Positions 8,988 through 16,825 of a stretch of 64,000 nt of DNA are shown here, piece after piece. Position 1 is the stretch's first letter. The number at the start of each line of letters is the position of its first letter. Under the pieces are notes generated by a model. That model did no database searches. It had not been told where the DNA came from and saw only the letters and a program-made list of their open reading frames with translations. The position numbers and the translations under genes are program-made. Location: contig JBHGAV010000004.1 of assembly GCA_041946685.1 (NCBI GenBank), positions 1-64,000 of the forward strand. The letters are read 5' to 3'. This DNA is from JBHGAV01 sp041946685. GTDB taxonomy: Bacteria > Acidobacteriota > Terriglobia > Bryobacterales > Bryobacteraceae.

Positions 8988-10016
8988 ATGACGTACTTCC
9001 CGTTCACGGATTACTGGTGGTTCTACCTGGGATTCACCGGGTTCGTTCTGCTCCTTCTGGCGCTGGACCTCGGCGTCTTTCACCGCAAAGCCCACGCGGT
9101 TTCGTTCCGCGAGGCCAGCTTGTGGAGTGTGATCTGGATCCTGCTGGCTCTGACGTTCAACTACGGCTTCTACCGGTACGCGTTGTGGAAGTTCCCGCGC
9201 GACCCGCGGCTGACCGGCATCCCGGGCTTTGACCCAGAGGCCGCGGCGCAGCAGGCCGGCCTGGAGTTCCTGACCGGCTACGTTGTGGAGAAGACCCTGT
9301 CGCTCGACAACATCTTCGTCTTCGTCGTGGTCTTCTCATTCTTCGCCATCCCGGCCATTTACCAGCACCGTGTGTTGTTCTACGGGATCATGGGCGCACT
9401 GGTGTTCCGGGCCATCTTCATAGCGCTCGGTTCGGCCCTGCTCAAGTATCACTGGGTCATCTGGCTCTTTGGGGGTTTTCTGATCCTGACCGGGATCAAG
9501 ATGATGTTCGCGCCGGACCGCAAAATCGAGCCCGAGAAGAATCCCATTATCCGGCTCTTCCGGCGAATGGTGCCGGTGACCGGCGAACTGCACGACCAGC
9601 GTTTCTTCGTGCGCCTGAACGGAGCGATCCACGCCACGCCTCTGTTTCTGGCCTTGCTGTTCGTCGAGATCAGCGACATCATCTTTGCGGTGGACTCCGT
9701 CCCGGCCATCTTCGCCCTGACTCGCGAGCCGATGATCGTGTTCACTTCGAATGTGTTTGCCATCCTCGGTCTGCGCGCCATGTACTTCCTGCTGGCCGGC
9801 GCGGTCGAGCGGTTCACCCTCCTCAAGTACGGGCTTGCGCTGGTGCTGATCTTCGTCGGCCTGAAGATGGTATGGTTGAACAACGCATTCGGTGGCAAGT
9901 TCCCGATCACCTGGTCGCTGGGAATCATCGGGAGCGTGATCGCCATCTCGATCGCATTCTCGCTGCTTTCCAAACGGCGCGGCCCCGGTTCCGCCGGCGC
10001 CGGCACGACACCCTAG
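8988..10016 (+). CDS. TerC/Alx-family integral membrane protein
   Basis: The 342-residue protein has about nine hydrophobic segments and the TerC family signatures VEKTLSLDNIFVFVVVFSFF, FLALLFVEISDIIFAVDSVPA and LGLRAMYFLLAG. The conserved acidic residues inside the membrane helices are thought to handle metal ions. Family members are linked to tellurite resistance, manganese export and metal loading of secreted proteins. ATG at 8988 is preferred over an in-frame TTG at 8973; neither has a clear ribosome-binding site. The 219 bp before it hold no recognisable gene. Substrate is unknown. Confidence 0.88.
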   Translation: MTYFPFTDYWWFYLGFTGFVLLLLALDLGVFHRKAHAVSFREASLWSVIWILLALTFNYGFYRYALWKFPRDPRLTGIPGFDPEAAAQQAGLEFLTGYVVEKTLSLDNIFVFVVVFSFFAIPAIYQHRVLFYGIMGALVFRAIFIALGSALLKYHWVIWLFGGFLILTGIKMMFAPDRKIEPEKNPIIRLFRRMVPVTGELHDQRFFVRLNGAIHATPLFLALLFVEISDIIFAVDSVPAIFALTREPMIVFTSNVFAILGLRAMYFLLAGAVERFTLLKYGLALVLIFVGLKMVWLNNAFGGKFPITWSLGIIGSVIAISIAFSLLSKRRGPGSAGAGTTP

Positions 10017-10077
10017 GCGTCAGAGCGGTGACGCATTGTTCTTCGGGTTAACCCCGGACTCCAGCTAAGCCAACGGC

Positions 10078-10130
10078 AAAAACCGGCGGGTACCAGGTCG
10101 GGCTGCCGTCGCCCGTCCTGGCCCGCCGGT
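10078..10130 (-). terminator. Rho-independent terminator of the secreted-protein gene
   Basis: ACCGGCGGG (10082-10090) pairs with CCCGCCGGT (10122-10130), extended inward by CCAGG and CCTGG. On the minus strand the stem is followed by TTTTT (10082-10078), so it should end transcription of the gene at 10158-10718. It may also act on the TerC transcript coming the other way. Confidence 0.7.
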
Positions 10131-10157
10131 CGCGGTGCGATTATGCGTTGGATCGAC

Positions 10158-10718
10158 CTACTTCCTAGAGATCTTCAGTCCGGCTTCGTCAGCTTTCAGG
10201 CGGGCTGCCGCATAGTTGCCGGCTGCATCCGAGGTCTTCACCAGCTCCTCGGCGTGTGCGTAGATTGTGCTCACCAGGCTCTTATACTCTGCATTCATAA
10301 ACGGAGGCACCGTGCCCGCGTCGCTCTTTGCCAGATACGCCGAGCTGACGTCGGCGGCAAGAGTGCTGGCGGCGGCCAGCATCTTATCGATACTCTCCTG
10401 CTTCCACTCCGGTAACTGCGGCTGGATCTCGGACAATCGGGTCAGGGCCGGCCGCAGGCCCTCATTCACGAGCGCCTTAATCCGGTCCAGGTGATGCACG
10501 TGCGTCCACCTGCTGATCAGTGTGCTGCTGTTGAAGGTGTTGAGCCGCCCGGCGTGGTAGCGAACATCCCTGGCCGCTTCCTCCAGTTGGCGGATGAGCT
10601 GAACTCCCTCTCTCTCCATCTCAACCTGATGCATGGTTTGGCCTGCCACCGAGGCCGCCGGCAGCAGCCCTACGATGGCGAGCATGATCATGTTTCGAGT
10701 GAACGTTCCCTTCTTCAT
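10158..10718 (-). CDS. Secreted alpha-helical protein of unknown function
   Basis: The 186-residue product begins with a clear signal peptide (residues 1-27, core MLAIVGLLPAASVAG) and is otherwise almost entirely helical and charged, with no cysteine after cleavage. It has no motif I recognise. Helical secreted proteins of this size are common in acidobacterial genomes. An AGGAG ribosome-binding site precedes the ATG. The gene stands alone, with its own terminator downstream and an AT-rich divergent promoter region upstream shared with the LysR gene. Confidence 0.7.
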   Translation of the reverse strand: MKKGTFTRNMIMLAIVGLLPAASVAGQTMHQVEMEREGVQLIRQLEEAARDVRYHAGRLNTFNSSTLISRWTHVHHLDRIKALVNEGLRPALTRLSEIQPQLPEWKQESIDKMLAAASTLAADVSSAYLAKSDAGTVPPFMNAEYKSLVSTIYAHAEELVKTSDAAGNYAAARLKADEAGLKISRK

Positions 10719-11008
10719 GGTTCTCTTGTCTCCTTGAAAGGTTTAGCTGATTTGAATCCGCAAAATGAAGTTCTTCAGGCGGTTCACGATACTGTCTCCG
10801 TTTCGTCAGCGCTGAGGCTCTATTCTGGCTTCCTCAACACATCTGACGAATCGGACAGTGAATAGGATATATAGATAGATTAGATTAGACCAATCTGTTT
10901 TAACGATTTAAATCAGTCGCACGGTTCACGGCCAAAGCACGCTGCTCCGCTTGGAGAAATCAATACTTTGGCCGAGCTCCATCGTGCCTGCCGATGTATA
11001 GTGTCGGT
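10719..11008. promoter_or_regulatory. Divergent intergenic region with an AT-rich core
   Basis: The stretch 10858-10915 is much richer in A and T than its surroundings and lies between the divergent secreted-protein and LysR genes. It contains AGATT-N5-AATCT (around 10886-10900), the kind of short dyad that LysR proteins bind next to their own gene. Promoters for both genes are likely here, but I cannot assign exact -35/-10 boxes. No gene is seen. Confidence 0.35.
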
Positions 11009-11950
11009 ATGGAGTGGCTCAACTACCACCACTTGCTGTACTTTTGGATGGTCGCCAGGGAAGGGAGCATTGCACGAGCCTGCAAGACGCTGCACCTCGC
11101 TCAGCCCACCATCAGCGGGCAATTGCGCCTCTTGGAGGAGAACCTGGGTGAGAAGCTATTCGCCAGGGCAGGCCGGGGGCTGGTGTTGACCGAGACCGGA
11201 CGGGTCGTCTACCGTTACGCGGAGGAGATCTTTGGTCTTGGCAAAGAGCTGCAGAGCGTGCTCAAAGGCAAGACCAAAGGACGGCCCCTGCGCTTACACG
11301 TTGGGATCTCGGACTGGGTGCCGAAACTGGTCGCTTACCGTCTGCTCCAGCCGGCCATGGCGCTTCCCGAGCCCGTGCATCTGATCTGCCAGGAATCTGC
11401 CCCCGAGCGGCTTCTGGCCGGACTATCGGAACACCAACTGGATGTCGTGTTGTCGGATGCACCAGTCACGTCTCTGACCCGCGTCAAGGCCTTTAATCAT
11501 CTGCTGGGAGCGTGTGGTGTCACGTTGTTCGCCGCGCCGGCGCTGGCCGGCAGATATCGCGATGGCTTCCCCGCCTCCCTTGACGGAGCACCAGTCCTTC
11601 TGCCGGTCGAAGGCTGTACTCTGCGGCGGTCGTTGGACCAGTGGTTTGACTCCCACGGGATCCGCCCCCAACTGGTAGGTGAGTTTCAGGATAGCGCGTT
11701 GCTGAAGACGTTCGGCCAAGCCGGGGCCGGGATATTCGCCGCCCCCAGTGTGATCGAGAAGGAAATTGTCGACAACTATCAGACGGAGTTGGTCGGGAGG
11801 CTGGATGCGGTGACGGAGCGTTTCTACGCCATCTCGGTCGAGCGCCGCATCCGGCATCCGGCGGTGCTTGCCATTTCAGATGCGGCGCGCGATAACCTCT
11901 TTGCCTCTGCCCCGGCTAACGGGAACTTGCCAGCCTTGCCGGCGCCATGA
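11009..11950 (+). CDS. nhaR: LysR-family regulator, NhaR-like
   Basis: The 313-residue protein begins with MEWLNYHHLLYFW, close to the start of E. coli NhaR. A LysR winged helix-turn-helix follows at 5-65 (GSIARACKTLHLAQPTISGQ) and then a periplasmic-binding-like effector domain. Family phrases LSEHQLDVVLSDAP and GEFQDSALLKTFGQAG also fit NhaR, which activates a sodium/proton antiporter gene and responds to sodium. No nhaA is in the window, so the target is unknown and the symbol denotes similarity only. ATG at 11009 is preferred to one at 10994 because it matches NhaR-type starts. Its 3' end overlaps the convergent ABC ATPase gene by 35 bp. Confidence 0.8.
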   Translation: MEWLNYHHLLYFWMVAREGSIARACKTLHLAQPTISGQLRLLEENLGEKLFARAGRGLVLTETGRVVYRYAEEIFGLGKELQSVLKGKTKGRPLRLHVGISDWVPKLVAYRLLQPAMALPEPVHLICQESAPERLLAGLSEHQLDVVLSDAPVTSLTRVKAFNHLLGACGVTLFAAPALAGRYRDGFPASLDGAPVLLPVEGCTLRRSLDQWFDSHGIRPQLVGEFQDSALLKTFGQAGAGIFAAPSVIEKEIVDNYQTELVGRLDAVTERFYAISVERRIRHPAVLAISDAARDNLFASAPANGNLPALPAP

Positions 11951-12656
11951 TCGTGCCCGCCCAATCCTCAGGCGCCTGCCCCTCCGGGAGCAGCTCTCCT
12001 TTTTCGAGATACCGGATCTTGCTGGCAAAATGAGCGGCGTGGGGATCGTGCGTCACCATGACGATGGTCTTCCCAAAATCACGGTTCAAACGCGATAGCA
12101 GGGTCAGTACGTCCTGAGCGGAGGCCGCGTCCAGGTTTCCGGTCGGCTCGTCAGCCAGGATGACCTTCGGATCAGCCACAATCGCTCGCGCAATGGCGAC
12201 GCGCTGCTCCTGTCCGCCGGAGAGCTGCTTGGGAAGGTGATGCATCCTGTCGCCCAGGCCCACCAGGCGCAGCGCGATGGCGGCGTGCTCCAGCCGTTCC
12301 TTCTTGTTCAGGTGCGTAAGTTTCAGGGGGAGCTCCACGTTTTCCAGGGCCGTCAGAACCGGGATCAGGTTGAAGGACTGGAAAATGAAGCCCACCGTCT
12401 CGTTGCGCCAGCGGGCGATCTGGTCGTCGTCCAGTTCTCTCAGGCTCTGCCCCAGCACCACGACGTCGCCCTCTGAGGGGCGATCCATGGCCGCGATGAG
12501 GTACAGCAGCGTGGATTTGCCCGATCCGGAAGGTCCCATCAGCGCCACGAATTCCCCTTCGCGCACCGAGAGGTTGATCCCATCCAGCGCTTTGACGCTG
12601 AATCCGTCCCTCCGGAACTCCTTGCCCAGGTTGATGGTTCGAATCAGCTCCGTCAT
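11916..12656 (-). CDS. ABC transporter ATP-binding protein, MacB/LolD type
   Basis: The 246-residue ATPase has Walker A GPSGSGKST, the Q-loop FIFQSFNLIP, the signature LSGGQEQRVAIARA, Walker B VILADEPTG with DEPTGNLD, and the switch histidine in VTHDPHAA. LSGGQEQR and DEPTGNLD place it in the MacB/LolD/FtsE branch that works with FtsX-type permeases. It is the last gene of a four-gene minus-strand operon; its ATG overlaps the stop of the adaptor gene by 4 bp. It should power the two permeases encoded upstream. Confidence 0.93.
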   Translation of the reverse strand: MTELIRTINLGKEFRRDGFSVKALDGINLSVREGEFVALMGPSGSGKSTLLYLIAAMDRPSEGDVVVLGQSLRELDDDQIARWRNETVGFIFQSFNLIPVLTALENVELPLKLTHLNKKERLEHAAIALRLVGLGDRMHHLPKQLSGGQEQRVAIARAIVADPKVILADEPTGNLDAASAQDVLTLLSRLNRDFGKTIVMVTHDPHAAHFASKIRYLEKGELLPEGQAPEDWAGTIMAPARLASSR

Positions 12657-13987
12657 GTTCTCTGGCCCTTCCTGGGACGAATCCGGGAGCCGTCGGCCAG
12701 ATCGGCTGAGGGATTGAGGATGATCTCCTCGCCGCCGCTTAGCCCCCCGTCTATGCGTATCCCCTGGCTGGTTCTGCCAGCGGTTCGGACTGGACGCCGC
12801 ACCGCCCTGCCGTCCAGAGCGAGGTACACGGTGTCGCCGCGGATCGCGGAGGCGGGCACCACCACGGCGGGCCGCGCCGCGGCCTGCGTTTGCCTGGATT
12901 CCCCGACGAAGGTCACGCTGGCGTTCATCTCCGGCCGCAGATAGCCGTCCGGTTTCAGAATCTTGACCTTTATCTGCACTGTCGCCTTCTGGCGGTTGGC
13001 TTCGGGGGAGATCTCGTCGATGATCCCTTCGTATTTCCGGTCCGGGTAGGCGTCGGTGGTGACCAGGCCGCGCTGCCGGGGCTTGAGCTTGGCGAAGTCG
13101 CTCTGGCTTATGTCAAGCTCGACTTCCAGATCGTTCAGGTCCGCGAGCGAGACCGCGTACCCTTTGGCTCCGCGGTCCCCGACGAAGCTGGTGGTCACAA
13201 ACTCGCCCTTCTCCACCGCGCGCTCCAGAATGGTTCCGGAGACCGGCGCCTTGATGATGGTGTTGGCCACCTGAGTCTCATAGAAGCGCACGGCGCCGCG
13301 AGCCTGCTCCACCTGGCCGCGCATGGCCTCGATCTGTTCCTGGCGCGGCCCGGTGCGAACCAGTTCATAGCTCCGCTCCAGCGAGGCCAGCCTGGCCGCC
13401 TGCGCATCGTAGCGCGCCTGGGCGTCGTCCAGCGCCTGCGCCGCCAGCACGCCCTCTTTCACCAGATTGCGCGTGCGCTCCAGCGTCACCCGGGCGTTCT
13501 CCAGTTGGGCCCGGGCTTCGGCGGCGTTGGCCTTGGCCATGGCGATCTCCTCCGGGCGGGAACCGTTCAGAAGTTCGTTGAGCCTGGCTTCCAGGCTGGC
13601 AAGCTGGCCCCGCGCCTGCTGCAACTGCGCCTGGTACTCGTCGTCCTCCAGGCGCACGATCACGTCGCCCTGTTTCACCTGATCGCCTTTGTCGACGCCG
13701 ATCCAGGCCACGCGGCCGACCACCTTGGATGCGACTTCAATCCTGTGGGCCGCGACGATGTAGCCGGTGGCGTTCAGAATGGTCTCCGGCTCGCTCGCCA
13801 GGCTAGGGTCGGCTGCGGCCACGCGCACCACCTCCACCTCGCGGGCCGCAAACAGCTTGCCGTAACCGTAACGGGCGGCCGCCGCCCCGAACAGCAGCAC
13901 GGCCAGCAGCCAGATGACCGGACGCCTGGAGCGGCGTCTTGACGACGCGGTGCGGTCAATTCTCAGACTCTTCAATTCCTCTTGCAT
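12653..13987 (-). CDS. HlyD/MacA-type periplasmic adaptor subunit
   Basis: The 444-residue protein has one N-terminal membrane anchor (RPVIWLLAVLLFGAAAARYG, residues 23-42), a lipoyl/biotinyl half-motif, a long coiled-coil hairpin about 130-240 rich in A, E, Q and R, the second lipoyl half (IIKAPVSGTILERAVEKGEF), then beta-barrel and membrane-proximal domains. This is the membrane-fusion adaptor of a tripartite exporter. It lies between permease 2 and the ATPase, with a 3-bp gap and a 4-bp overlap respectively. No TolC-like outer-membrane partner is in the window. Confidence 0.9.
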   Translation of the reverse strand: MQEELKSLRIDRTASSRRRSRRPVIWLLAVLLFGAAAARYGYGKLFAAREVEVVRVAAADPSLASEPETILNATGYIVAAHRIEVASKVVGRVAWIGVDKGDQVKQGDVIVRLEDDEYQAQLQQARGQLASLEARLNELLNGSRPEEIAMAKANAAEARAQLENARVTLERTRNLVKEGVLAAQALDDAQARYDAQAARLASLERSYELVRTGPRQEQIEAMRGQVEQARGAVRFYETQVANTIIKAPVSGTILERAVEKGEFVTTSFVGDRGAKGYAVSLADLNDLEVELDISQSDFAKLKPRQRGLVTTDAYPDRKYEGIIDEISPEANRQKATVQIKVKILKPDGYLRPEMNASVTFVGESRQTQAAARPAVVVPASAIRGDTVYLALDGRAVRRPVRTAGRTSQGIRIDGGLSGGEEIILNPSADLADGSRIRPRKGQRT

Positions 13988-13990
13988 GAT

Positions 13991-15157
13991 CTAGATCTCT
14001 CGCAACGCCGTCAGAATCTCCTTACGCGAAGCCATGACGGCCGGCAGCAGGCCCCCGATCACCCCCATCGCAACGGCGAAGACCAGGCCCTTGAGCGCGG
14101 CACCCGGGCCGATGTGGAAGTTGAAGGAGATCTCACTGAAAGTGTTGAAATTTCCGATGCCGGTGGTCATGCCGTTCAGCGGCAGCACCAGAACCAGCCC
14201 GATCAGGCCCCCGGCGAGGGAGAGCATCGCCGCTTCGATCAGGAAGCTCGCCAGGATGCTGCGCCTCGAAAAGCCCAGGACCCGCAGCGTGCCGATCTCG
14301 CGCGCCCGGCGCGCCACCGCCGCGTACATGGTGTTCATGGCCGCGAAGCTGCTGCCCACGGCCATGATCAGCGCCACCAGCGTTCCGATGTACTGGATCG
14401 GGGCGCCCGAGCTCGTTTGCGCGTCATAGTAATCCCTCTCGCGCTGGGCGTTCACATTCAGGCGCCGGTCGTTGTTGAGGGCTTCCACCAGCGCTCCGAC
14501 CGACGCCTCATCGGGAGCTTCCACCAGCGCGGAACTGAGCACTTCGCTGCGGTTGTTGTCGGCGGCGAGCAGGTTGAGGTCGGCGAAGATCTCGCTGTTG
14601 GAGACGCTGTTTCTGGTCTCCATCACCCCCACGACGTCCCAGTCGGCGCGCCCCAGGTGGATCCTGTTGCCGAGAGCGGCGCCGGGAAACCGTTTCGCGA
14701 TTGAGGAACCTACCACCACCTCCCTCTTGCCGGGCTCGAACCACCGGCCGCCGGTGAGCCTGAGGCCCTCGCGCATCTCGAGTCCGATCGGCGTGAGGCC
14801 GCGCAGCGTGACGTTCATCCCGTCCGGGTTGTCGACGCGGGGCAGATTCACAACGGTGACCAACTCCAGCGATATCCTTGGCTCGCCGGACGGTCCGCGG
14901 CGGATTCCCGGATTGGACCGCATGTCCTGGTACACCGTGCGGCTGAGGTTGCTGACCAGTTCCGAATCCGAGCCCTTGCGCAGAACCAGGACGTGCGCGG
15001 GGTCCCCGGTGGCCTCGAATGCCTGCCGCAGGCCGTCCACCAGGGCGAGCACGGCCAGCAGAACTCCCACGGTGAGCGCAATGCCCAGCGCCGTCATCAG
15101 GCTGGTCGTCCGGCGTACGGCTAGGTTTCGCAGGTTGTAGGAGAGGGGAATCTTCAT
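13991..15157 (-). CDS. FtsX/MacB-type ABC permease 2
   Basis: The 388-residue protein has the MacB arrangement: a first membrane helix near the N terminus (TTSLMTALGIALTVGVLLAVL), a large periplasmic domain of about 200 residues, and three C-terminal helices with FtsX marks (EIGTLRVLGFSRRSILASF, LSLAGGLIGLVLVLP). ATG at 15157 gives MKIPLSYNLRNLAVRRT, the standard N terminus, so upstream in-frame starts are rejected. It differs from permease 1, so the membrane part is probably a heterodimer. The first gene ends 8 bp upstream. Confidence 0.9.
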   Translation of the reverse strand: MKIPLSYNLRNLAVRRTTSLMTALGIALTVGVLLAVLALVDGLRQAFEATGDPAHVLVLRKGSDSELVSNLSRTVYQDMRSNPGIRRGPSGEPRISLELVTVVNLPRVDNPDGMNVTLRGLTPIGLEMREGLRLTGGRWFEPGKREVVVGSSIAKRFPGAALGNRIHLGRADWDVVGVMETRNSVSNSEIFADLNLLAADNNRSEVLSSALVEAPDEASVGALVEALNNDRRLNVNAQRERDYYDAQTSSGAPIQYIGTLVALIMAVGSSFAAMNTMYAAVARRAREIGTLRVLGFSRRSILASFLIEAAMLSLAGGLIGLVLVLPLNGMTTGIGNFNTFSEISFNFHIGPGAALKGLVFAVAMGVIGGLLPAVMASRKEILTALREI

Positions 15158-15165
15158 GGCCGTCC

Positions 15166-16335
15166 TCAGCCGCTGTAGCGGATCGATGCGACGACGTCCA
15201 GCCGGCTGGCTTTCCAGGCCGGCACGAAGCTGCTCACCAGCCCGATGGCGGCCGCCAGGGCAAGTGAAGCTGCGGCCACGGGGCCATCCAGCGTCAGGTT
15301 GCGAATCTGCTCGAAGGTCGCGGGACCGCTGCGGATCGCGCCGCACACCAGCGCGGCCAGCCCGCTGCCCAGAAGCCCTCCCGCCACGGATATGAGCACC
15401 GCTTCGGTCACTATCAAAGCCCTCACTTCACCCGGCTTGAATCCCAGCGTCTTCAACACGCCGACTTCCTTGGTCCTCTCGCGGACGCTCATCGCCATGG
15501 TGTTGGAGGCAACCAGCAGGACCGTGAAGGTCACAGCTGCGAATATGCTGAAAAGAAAAGCTTTCACGTTTCCAAGGAACGCCAGAAAGCTCAGCGTGAA
15601 GGCTTGCTCGTTCTCGGTGCGGGTCTGCGCCGTCGAGTTGCGGAACATCTCATCCACCTGTCGCGCGATCTCCGGGACCGCCTCCGGGCTCGCGGCCAGC
15701 ACGTAGAACGTCCCCGCCTGCCCTTTGCGCGCCTCCGGCAAACCCTCCTCCAGGTACTTGTTGTTGAAGTACAGGGCCTCGTTGTTGATCGGCGCGTCGT
15801 AGATGCCGCTCACGGTCAGTTCCAGGTCGACAGGGAAGATGTCTCCTTTGATGTTGATGCGGTCCCCAACCTTGAAGCCCAGCCTGTCGGCGAGTCTTCT
15901 GCCGACCAGGGCTCCCGTGCGGTCGGCCAGGAAGGCTCTCTTCTGGTCCTCCGGCACAACCAGCTCTCCCCTCACCTTGAACAGCTTCTCCGGTTCGATC
16001 GCGAATCGCGCGAAAAAGTTTTTGGGATCGCGGCTGTCCTTGTAGACGCCGTTGAACCACTGGTAAATCATCACCTCGCTGACGCCCGGCAGACGCTTGA
16101 TCCGGTCCAGATAGGACAGCGGCAGAGGCAGCGCCAGCGATACCCTGTTTCTGACCACCAATCGCAGCGCCTGCTCGGGCGGCGCTTCACCCATGTAGAA
16201 GGCCTTATAAACTGCCATCAAGACCCCAAGAAGACACAAAGAAGCCCCGATGCTGAGAAACGTCAGCAGTGTGCGGCGGCGGTTGCGCCAGGCGTTCTTC
16301 GCGATCAGCGGCAAGAAGCGAAACATGGTCTGCAC
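15166..16335 (-). CDS. FtsX/MacB-type ABC permease 1
   Basis: The 389-residue protein has the same layout as its neighbour: an N-terminal helix after NAWRNRRRTLLTFLSIG, a MacB-like periplasmic core domain, and three C-terminal helices including TKEVGVLKTLGFKPGEVRAL and SVAGGLLGSGLAALV. The start is GTG at 16335; an ATG three codons on (16326) is equally possible. It is the first gene of the exporter operon (permease 1, permease 2, adaptor, ATPase). Substrate is unknown; relatives export peptides, macrolides, lipoproteins or glycolipids. Confidence 0.9.
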   Translation of the reverse strand: MQTMFRFLPLIAKNAWRNRRRTLLTFLSIGASLCLLGVLMAVYKAFYMGEAPPEQALRLVVRNRVSLALPLPLSYLDRIKRLPGVSEVMIYQWFNGVYKDSRDPKNFFARFAIEPEKLFKVRGELVVPEDQKRAFLADRTGALVGRRLADRLGFKVGDRINIKGDIFPVDLELTVSGIYDAPINNEALYFNNKYLEEGLPEARKGQAGTFYVLAASPEAVPEIARQVDEMFRNSTAQTRTENEQAFTLSFLAFLGNVKAFLFSIFAAVTFTVLLVASNTMAMSVRERTKEVGVLKTLGFKPGEVRALIVTEAVLISVAGGLLGSGLAALVCGAIRSGPATFEQIRNLTLDGPVAAASLALAAAIGLVSSFVPAWKASRLDVVASIRYSG

Positions 16336-16380
16336 TTTTTATTGATTCGGAAGGGGCCCCCATGAGACCAAGAATGAGAA

Positions 16381-16414
16381 GGCACCCTTCAGCCCGCGCA
16401 GGCTGAAGGGCGCC
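16381..16414. repeat. Palindromic hairpin element, REP-like
   Basis: GGCACCCTTCAGCC (16381-16394) and GGCTGAAGGGCGCC (16401-16414) form a 10-bp perfect stem plus a flanking GGC/GCC, with the loop CGCGCA. It lies between the small membrane protein gene and the exporter operon. It can act as a terminator for the small gene. The form, CTTCAGCC-x6-GGCTGAAG, also looks like a dispersed palindrome, which cannot be tested within one window. Confidence 0.5.
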
Positions 16415-16456
16415 TCATCGTCCGACTCCATGACTTGTTCCTCCCGGCCGCACTGC

Positions 16457-16672
16457 CTACTCCATGATGGAGTTGCCCGTCACGGATACCGTGGAGGGAT
16501 TGGCGGCTTCCAGAACCTTGAAGCCGAAGAACACCATTCCCAACAGCCCCGCTTTCCACATCATGACCCCCTCGAGCGGGCTGATTTCCCTGGCGAAGGC
16601 AGCCCCCACCATGGCCGCGAGGCCCGCCGCCACGACTGCAAAGCTCACTGCACTTCCAATCAACCGCGTCAT
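16457..16672 (-). CDS. Small two-helix membrane protein, unknown function
   Basis: The 71-residue product starts at ATG 16672, preceded by AGGAGG at ideal spacing. It has two hydrophobic segments, about 4-26 (SAVSFAVVAAGLAAMVGAAF) and 38-50 (AGLLGMVFFGFKV). I recognise no family. It is on the same strand as the exporter operon but separated from it by a hairpin, so it may be a separate unit. The 153 bp upstream are AT-rich and probably hold its promoter. Confidence 0.6.
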   Translation of the reverse strand: MTRLIGSAVSFAVVAAGLAAMVGAAFAREISPLEGVMMWKAGLLGMVFFGFKVLEAANPSTVSVTGNSIME

Positions 16673-16825
16673 TGTTCTGTTCCCTCCTTTTTTTAACTTC
16701 TTACATAGGGTTAGATGCAAGAGCCTGTAATCCGTTTAATAGAATTATTCTCAAATATCAATCTGTAAAACCGATATTTCAAAGGGCCAGAGATCAAAGC
16801 CCCCACCTTGGCATTTCCAAAGCTG

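Noticed and set aside
7104..9095. Very long minus-strand open frame opposite the protease gene (also large ones at 58109-59962 and 61504-63588)
   Set aside because: They mirror clear genes on the plus strand, have arginine/glutamine/histidine-rich composition without any motif, and are expected in high-GC DNA.
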